DNA from: Xanthomonas sp. SI
GTDB lineage: Bacteria > Pseudomonadota > Gammaproteobacteria > Xanthomonadales > Xanthomonadaceae
NCBI RefSeq assembly: GCF_014236855.1
Contig: NZ_CP051261.1
Coordinates: 3,596,001 to 3,660,000, forward strand
Direction: 5' to 3'
Length of the DNA: 64,000 nt
This document shows, one piece after another, positions 59,938 through 64,000 of the stretch. How positions within the stretch are numbered: position 1 is the first letter of the stretch; every line of letters begins with the position of its first letter. The translations under genes and the position numbers were made by a program. The notes below the pieces were generated by a model, which saw only the letters and a list, made by a program, of their open reading frames with translations, did no database searches and was not told the origin of the DNA.

Positions 59938-60530
59938 AGGTCGGCATGGAGCATCGTGTAGAGCGTCAATGGCGCGGCGGCCTGGCGTGTTGCGCCCTCG
60001 GACTGCTGCTCCTGTCGTTCGACGCCTCCGCGCAGTGGCACGACCGCCAGGGCAAACCCGTCGCCGACAGCGCCGAGCGCGCGCACGACAAGAACTTCGC
60101 GGCGACGGTCCACGTCGCCGACGAAGCCGCATTCGCGCGTTTCGGGAAAGAGTGGACCGAGACCGACAGCAGCCACGGCCCGCAACTGCGCACGGCCACC
60201 CGCGTGCGCCGCGGCGAACCGCTGCGCGTGGTCGTGCTGTATTCGGGCTGCGCGCCCAGCCCCAACAACGACGGCGCCTGCGACGCGCGACTGAGCCTGC
60301 GCATGCTCGGGCCGGACGGCCAGGTCGCGCTGCAGGAACCTGCGCGACCGCTGACCACCGGCGGCAAACCGGCCGCGCCCGGCATGCTGGAACTGGCACC
60401 GCTGTCGCTGCAGCTGCGCTTCGAACCGGCGGATCCGCTCGGCACCTATACGCTGCACGCCACGCTCAACGATCCCAGCCAGGATGCCTGGGTGCGCGTG
60501 CAGACGCAGGTGGAACTGGTCGCCGATTGA
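59934..60530 (+). CDS. Secreted hypothetical protein
   Basis: 198 residues. A signal peptide (GGLACCALGLLLLSFDASAQ) leads into a beta-rich domain with two Cys (SGCAPSPNNDGACDARLS) likely joined. No domain recognised. It is translated with the M15 gene and followed by an oxidoreductase gene. Confidence 0.7.
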   Translation: MKVGMEHRVERQWRGGLACCALGLLLLSFDASAQWHDRQGKPVADSAERAHDKNFAATVHVADEAAFARFGKEWTETDSSHGPQLRTATRVRRGEPLRVVVLYSGCAPSPNNDGACDARLSLRMLGPDGQVALQEPARPLTTGGKPAAPGMLELAPLSLQLRFEPADPLGTYTLHATLNDPSQDAWVRVQTQVELVAD

Positions 60531-60572
60531 CTGACGTACACCCCTGCCAATCCCACTGAGAACACCTTGCTT

Positions 60573-62006
60573 ATGGACGAGCACATCGACAAACAGCGCC
60601 GTGCGACCACCGCCGCCCTGCTAGGCGCCGGCGCCGCACTGGCGATGCCGGGCTGCCGGCGCGAGACCGCCGCCGCGGCGCAGGTCACCGATATCGCAGG
60701 CATCGACCGCACCGCGGTCGCGTGCATCGCCACGCCGCGCAGCGTGGCCGAAGTCGCCGCGCTGTTGCGCGACAGCCGCGGCGCGGTCTCGATCGGCGGC
60801 GCGCGCTACAGCATGGGCGGGCAGATCGGCGCCGCCGGCTCGCTGCATCTGGATCTGCGCGAACTGGTCGGGCTGGTGCGTCTGGACCCGGCCGCGCAGC
60901 GCATCCGCGTGCGCAGCGGCATGCGCTGGCGCGACGTGCAGGACCTGATCGACCCGCACGACCTGGCGGTCGCGGTGATGCAGAGCTACAGCAATTTCAG
61001 CGTCGGCGGCTCGGTCGCGGTCAACTGCCATGGCCGCTACCTGCATGCCGGGCCGATCGCGCATACGGTGCAGGCACTGCAACTGGTGGATGCGCAGGGC
61101 GAGGTGCACGAGCTCGACCGCGAGCGCGATGCCGAGCTGTTTTCCGCGGCGATCGGCGGCTACGGCGGCCTCGGCGTGGTCACCGAAGTGGAACTGTCGC
61201 TGGCCCGCAACGACATGCTGGAACGGCATGCGCAGCGCGTGGCGCTGGCGGACTATCCGGCCTTCTTCGCCGAACGCATCGCCGCCGACCCGCGCGCGGT
61301 GATGCACAACGCCGACCTGATGCCGCCGCACTTCGATCGCCCGCTGGCGGTGACCTGGCTGCGCAGCGACGCGACGCCCACCGACACGCGCCGGCTGGTG
61401 CCGCGCGGGCAGGACTACGCGCGCGATCAGAACCTGATCTGGGCCGCCTCCGAACTGCCGCTGGGCGAGTCGTTGCGCGAGCGCTACCAGACCGAACCGC
61501 TGCTGCACACGCCGGCGGTGATGCGCCGCAATTGCCAGGCCAGCCTGGACGCGCGCTCGCTGGAACCGCGCACCCGGCGCATGTCCACCTACCTGCTGCA
61601 GGAATACTTCCTGCCGCTGCCGGCGTTCGCCGCATTCGCGCGCGAGATGGGCGCGATCCTGCGCCGCCACGAGGTCAACGCGCTCAACGTCTCGATCCGC
61701 CACTCGCCTGTCGACACGGTGTCGCTGCTGCGCTGGGCGCCGCAGCCGGTGTTCTCCTTCGTGCTGTACTACAAGCAGCGCAGCGGCGCCGCCCCGGACC
61801 GGGCCGCGGCGGTGTGGACCCGGCAGTTGATCGATGCGGCACTGGCGCACGGCGGCCGCTACTACCTGCCGTACCGGCTGCATGCCACCCCGCGCCAGTT
61901 CGCCGCGGCCTACCCCGAAGCCGAGGCGTTCGCGCAGATCAAGCGCCGCATCGATCCGCAGCACCGCTTCCGCAATCGGCTGTGGGACAAGTATTTGCCG
62001 GCATGA
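60573..62006 (+). CDS. FAD-linked oxidoreductase (VAO/PCMH family), exported
   Basis: 477 residues. The N-terminus (DKQRRATTAALLGAGAALAMPGC) combines a double-Arg motif and a lipobox, so it is likely a Tat or Sec lipoprotein. The FAD-binding PCMH domain has SIGGARYSMGGQIG, QSYSNFSVGGSVAVNCHG and AIGGYGGLGVVTEV. The C-terminal half resembles sugar-lactone oxidases. It is the last gene of the SPFH operon, after a 42-nt gap. Confidence 0.85.
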   Translation: MDEHIDKQRRATTAALLGAGAALAMPGCRRETAAAAQVTDIAGIDRTAVACIATPRSVAEVAALLRDSRGAVSIGGARYSMGGQIGAAGSLHLDLRELVGLVRLDPAAQRIRVRSGMRWRDVQDLIDPHDLAVAVMQSYSNFSVGGSVAVNCHGRYLHAGPIAHTVQALQLVDAQGEVHELDRERDAELFSAAIGGYGGLGVVTEVELSLARNDMLERHAQRVALADYPAFFAERIAADPRAVMHNADLMPPHFDRPLAVTWLRSDATPTDTRRLVPRGQDYARDQNLIWAASELPLGESLRERYQTEPLLHTPAVMRRNCQASLDARSLEPRTRRMSTYLLQEYFLPLPAFAAFAREMGAILRRHEVNALNVSIRHSPVDTVSLLRWAPQPVFSFVLYYKQRSGAAPDRAAAVWTRQLIDAALAHGGRYYLPYRLHATPRQFAAAYPEAEAFAQIKRRIDPQHRFRNRLWDKYLPA

Positions 62007-62073
62007 AGCCGGAGGCGATGGCGCGCGCGGCGCAGGACGTGCTGCCGAGCACCGCCGCAGCCTGCGACCAAAC

Positions 62074-62150
62074 CTGTAGGAGCGGCTTCAGCCGCGACCG
62101 GGACCTTCCTCCCCGGTAACGCCCGGTCGCGGCTGAAGCCGCTCCTACAG
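62074..62150. repeat. REP-like palindromic element 5 (paired, inverted)
   Basis: CTGTAGGAGCGGCTTCAGCC and its perfect complement frame a short middle with a second inner match (CGACCGGG / CCCGGTCG). It is the best-conserved copy and lies between two converging genes. Confidence 0.9.
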
Positions 62151-62175
62151 AGGAGCATCACGATGCCGCGCGACC

Positions 62176-62850
62176 CTACTCCTGCGAACGCGGCGTGGGC
62201 AGCTTGGTGGCGTCGCTGAAGTCGGCGATCTTCCACAGGTAGAAACTGGCATAGCTGCGATACGGACCCCAGCGTTCGCCGCGCGCGTCCAGCGACTGCG
62301 GCGTGGGCATCTGCTCCAGCGTGTCCACCCGCTGCGCGCCCTTGCGCACGCCCAGGTCGTCCACCGGCAGCAGGTCGGGACGGCCCAGGCGGAACAGCAG
62401 CATCATCTCCACCGTCCAGCGGCCGATGCCGCGGACCGGCAGCAGCGCCTGCACGATCGCCTCGTCGTCCATGAAGGCGAGTTTGCGCAACGAAGGAATC
62501 TCGCCGGCCGCCTCGCGCTGCGCCAGATCGCGCAGCGCCAGCGCCTTGTTGCCGGACACGCCGCAGGCGCGCAGGCCGGGATCGTCGATCCGCGCCAGCG
62601 TGTCGGCATGCAGCCGGGGGCTGCCGATCGCCGCCTCGACGCGGCCGACGATGGTCGCCGCGGCCTTGCCGCTGAGCTGCTGGAACAGGATCGCGCGCGC
62701 CAGCGCATCGACCGGATCGAACGGCTTGGCCCAGCCCGGCTGCGGCGCGATCGGGCCGATCCGGCGCATCCACGCGCCGAGCTTGCGGTCGCGCCGGCTC
62801 AGATAGTCGTAGGCGGCCTGGGTGTCGAATCCGCGCGCGTGACGGGGCAT
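62176..62850 (-). CDS. DNA-3-methyladenine glycosylase, AlkA/HhH-GPD type
   Basis: 224 residues. The helix-hairpin-helix and catalytic region is LLPVRGIGRWTVEMMLLFRLGRPDLLPVDDLGVRKG, where the Asp in DDLG is the expected catalytic residue. ILFQQLSGKAAATI is also typical. It removes alkylated bases in base excision repair. It lies 1 nt downstream of the DUF423 gene. Confidence 0.92.
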   Translation of the reverse strand: MPRHARGFDTQAAYDYLSRRDRKLGAWMRRIGPIAPQPGWAKPFDPVDALARAILFQQLSGKAAATIVGRVEAAIGSPRLHADTLARIDDPGLRACGVSGNKALALRDLAQREAAGEIPSLRKLAFMDDEAIVQALLPVRGIGRWTVEMMLLFRLGRPDLLPVDDLGVRKGAQRVDTLEQMPTPQSLDARGERWGPYRSYASFYLWKIADFSDATKLPTPRSQE

Positions 62851-62851
62851 C

Positions 62852-63223
62852 TCAACGCCTCAGCGCATCCAGCGCGTACAGCGCCCAGCCCAGCATCAGC
62901 GTCGTCCCGCCGACCGGGGCCAGCCGGGTCGGCCACTGCGCCAGCGCGTTGCCGGCCAGGCTGCCGGAGAACAGCAGCGTGCCGAGCAGCAACAGCACCA
63001 AGGCGGCGCGGCCGAGCAGGCGTTCGCTGCTGCGAGCCAGTGCCGCCAGCGCCAGGCCATGGCCGAACGCGTACAGGGCCGCAGTCTGCAGATGCGATTG
63101 CGCCAGCGGCTCGGCGACGCCGTGCGAGGCATAGGCGGACAGGCCGATCGCGGCGGCTGCCAACAGGCCGCCGGCGCAGGCCAGCCAGGAACGTTTGCGC
63201 GAACGCCGATCGAGATTCAGCAT
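62852..63223 (-). CDS. DUF423 membrane protein
   Basis: 123 residues, with the DUF423 pattern of four spans (YASHGV..., TAALYAFGHGLALAAL, LLLLGTLLFSGSLAGNAL, LAPVGGTTLMLGWALYAL). Function unknown. The ATG at 63221-63223 is preferred because it precedes the first basic stretch (DRRSRKRSW). Likely co-transcribed with the glycosylase. Confidence 0.88.
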   Translation of the reverse strand: MLNLDRRSRKRSWLACAGGLLAAAAIGLSAYASHGVAEPLAQSHLQTAALYAFGHGLALAALARSSERLLGRAALVLLLLGTLLFSGSLAGNALAQWPTRLAPVGGTTLMLGWALYALDALRR

Positions 63224-63261
63224 GACGGTGCTCCGTTGCGGCCGGTTTCCGGCCCCACAAA

Positions 63262-63292
63262 CGAAACGCGCCGCAAGAAGCGGCGCGTTTCG
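63262..63292 (-). terminator. Terminator of the gene at the window end
   Basis: A perfect 13-bp stem (CGAAACGCGCCGC and complement) around AAGAA. It lies 27 nt after the stop at 63319 and before the DUF423 gene. On the minus strand TTTCGTTTG follows the stem. Confidence 0.8.
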
Positions 63293-63318
63293 GGTCACTC
63301 ATCCATCCAGGCGACGGC

Positions 63319-64000
63319 TTACTTGATCGCCCAGTAGATGTCGTACGTGCCTTCCGGCGTGAACGCCTTGTCCACGCCGCCCTTCCAGGCTTCGTACGGA
63401 CGGTCGGTCACGTCGTAGCCGCTGGTGGCGGCCCAGGCGCGGACCGCATTGCGCGCCGCATCCAGGCCCGCCATGTGGCCGGTGTAGCTGGCGAACGCGG
63501 AACGGTGCGCTTCGGTACGCAGGTAGGTGACCGGCGCGCCCTGCGGGATGGTCAGCTTCATCGGATCGCCGCTGGCGGCAACCGGGGTCGCATCGACCGG
63601 AGCTGCAGGAGCAGCCGCATCGTCCTTCTTCTCTTCCGGCTTGGCCGCTGCGTCCGGCTTCGGCGCGCCACCGGCACGCTTGCGCACCGGCTGGGTCACG
63701 TCGAAGGCGTACTTGTCGGAACCGAAATCGGTGGTAACGATGCGCACCGGACCGGCCGCTTCCAGGCCGTTGGCGTCCATCACCCGCTTGATCCACTCCT
63801 GGTTGTCCTTGATGGACTTCTTGATGGAGTCGTTGTCGCGGTCGATGTTGCCGGCGTTGACCACCAGCAGATCCTCGGACGGGACGTCGACGACCTTCAG
63901 GTCGGTCAGCGGGGTTTCCTCGGCGCGGTAGTCGACGTTCGGCACGGTGGCCAGCACGTTGCTCAGCCGCGACAGGCCCAGCTTGATGTCGTCGCCGACA
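63319..64000 (-). CDS. GyrI-like/effector-binding domain protein (5' part outside the window)
   Basis: The last ~227 codons. The frame stays open to the window end, so the start lies beyond 64000. The C-terminal ~75 residues resemble the GyrI-like effector-binding fold (YLRTEAHRSAFASYTGHMAGLDAARNAVRAWAATSGYDVTDRPYEAWKGGVD ... EGTYDIYWAIK). A Lys/Ala/Pro-rich linker (PDAAAKPEEKKDDAAAPAAP) precedes it. The N-terminal domain is out of view. Low certainty on the family. Confidence 0.6.
   Translation of the reverse strand, partial: VGDDIKLGLSRLSNVLATVPNVDYRAEETPLTDLKVVDVPSEDLLVVNAGNIDRDNDSIKKSIKDNQEWIKRVMDANGLEAAGPVRIVTTDFGSDKYAFDVTQPVRKRAGGAPKPDAAAKPEEKKDDAAAPAAPVDATPVAASGDPMKLTIPQGAPVTYLRTEAHRSAFASYTGHMAGLDAARNAVRAWAATSGYDVTDRPYEAWKGGVDKAFTPEGTYDIYWAIK

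Overview
The window is 64 kb of GC-rich, gene-dense chromosome. It most likely comes from Xanthomonas or a close relative in the Xanthomonadaceae. The reasons are the housekeeping order murJ-ribF-ileS-lspA-ispH beside rpsT and rplU-rpmA-obgE, a predicted type IV secretion effector with a C-terminal domain of the kind found in Xanthomonadales (XVIPCD), TonB-receptor and exported-peptidase richness, and repeated REP-like palindromes with the core GTAGGAGCGGCTTCAGCC. No insertion sequence, integrase, CRISPR array or rRNA was seen. The species was not determined.

Layout. 0-6.2 kb: the tail of a jacalin-like lectin gene, a secreted hypothetical, a DUF805 membrane protein, radA, an exported hypothetical and an M61 peptidase. 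6.4-10.3 kb: the cytochrome bo3 oxidase operon cyoABCD (minus strand), closed by a perfect 23-bp-arm terminator. 10.7-26.6 kb: the most distinctive region. A divergent YheO/DauR-like regulator faces a ten-gene plus-strand operon: three S10 serine carboxypeptidases, a TonB receptor, an exported amidohydrolase, two RidA proteins, a Tat-exported PLP enzyme and two HExxH metallopeptidases. It reads as one import, hydrolysis and PLP-chemistry pathway for an unknown peptide-like substrate, mostly placed in the periplasm. 26.9-29.3 kb: a lower-GC pair, an LprI-like lipoprotein (predicted immunity) and a GH24-like lysozyme with RTX-like repeats and an XVIPCD tail (predicted X-T4SS effector), next to tRNA-Thr(CGU).

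29.5-42.9 kb: housekeeping genes (ispH, lspA, ileS, ribF, murJ, rpsT, obgE, rpmA, rplU, uvrA, a hotdog thioesterase). 43.2-49.4 kb: a PCu(A)C copper chaperone, enoyl-CoA hydratase, TesB thioesterase, a five-EF-hand protein, the N-end-rule leucyltransferase bpt and an EEP-family lipoprotein. 49.5-52.5 kb: a five-gene operon (roadblock/LC7, Aer-like PAS, PhnD-like binding domain, two unknowns) behind a perfect FNR-type box, which suggests an oxygen- or redox-responsive signalling unit. 52.5-55.7 kb: purT and a Rieske oxygenase/acyltransferase pair. 55.9-62.0 kb: an eight-gene SPFH-RHH-DUF4177-hydrolase-PH-M15 operon behind an AT-rich palindrome. 62.2-64 kb: an AlkA-type glycosylase, DUF423 and a partial GyrI-like protein.

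Degenerate 7-bp tandem repeats of at least three unit types recur in the intergenic spacers. Several give canonical G-quadruplex patterns on the transcribed-sense strand, and one supplies the end of an open reading frame. All functions are assigned by reading the translated sequence; no database search was run.
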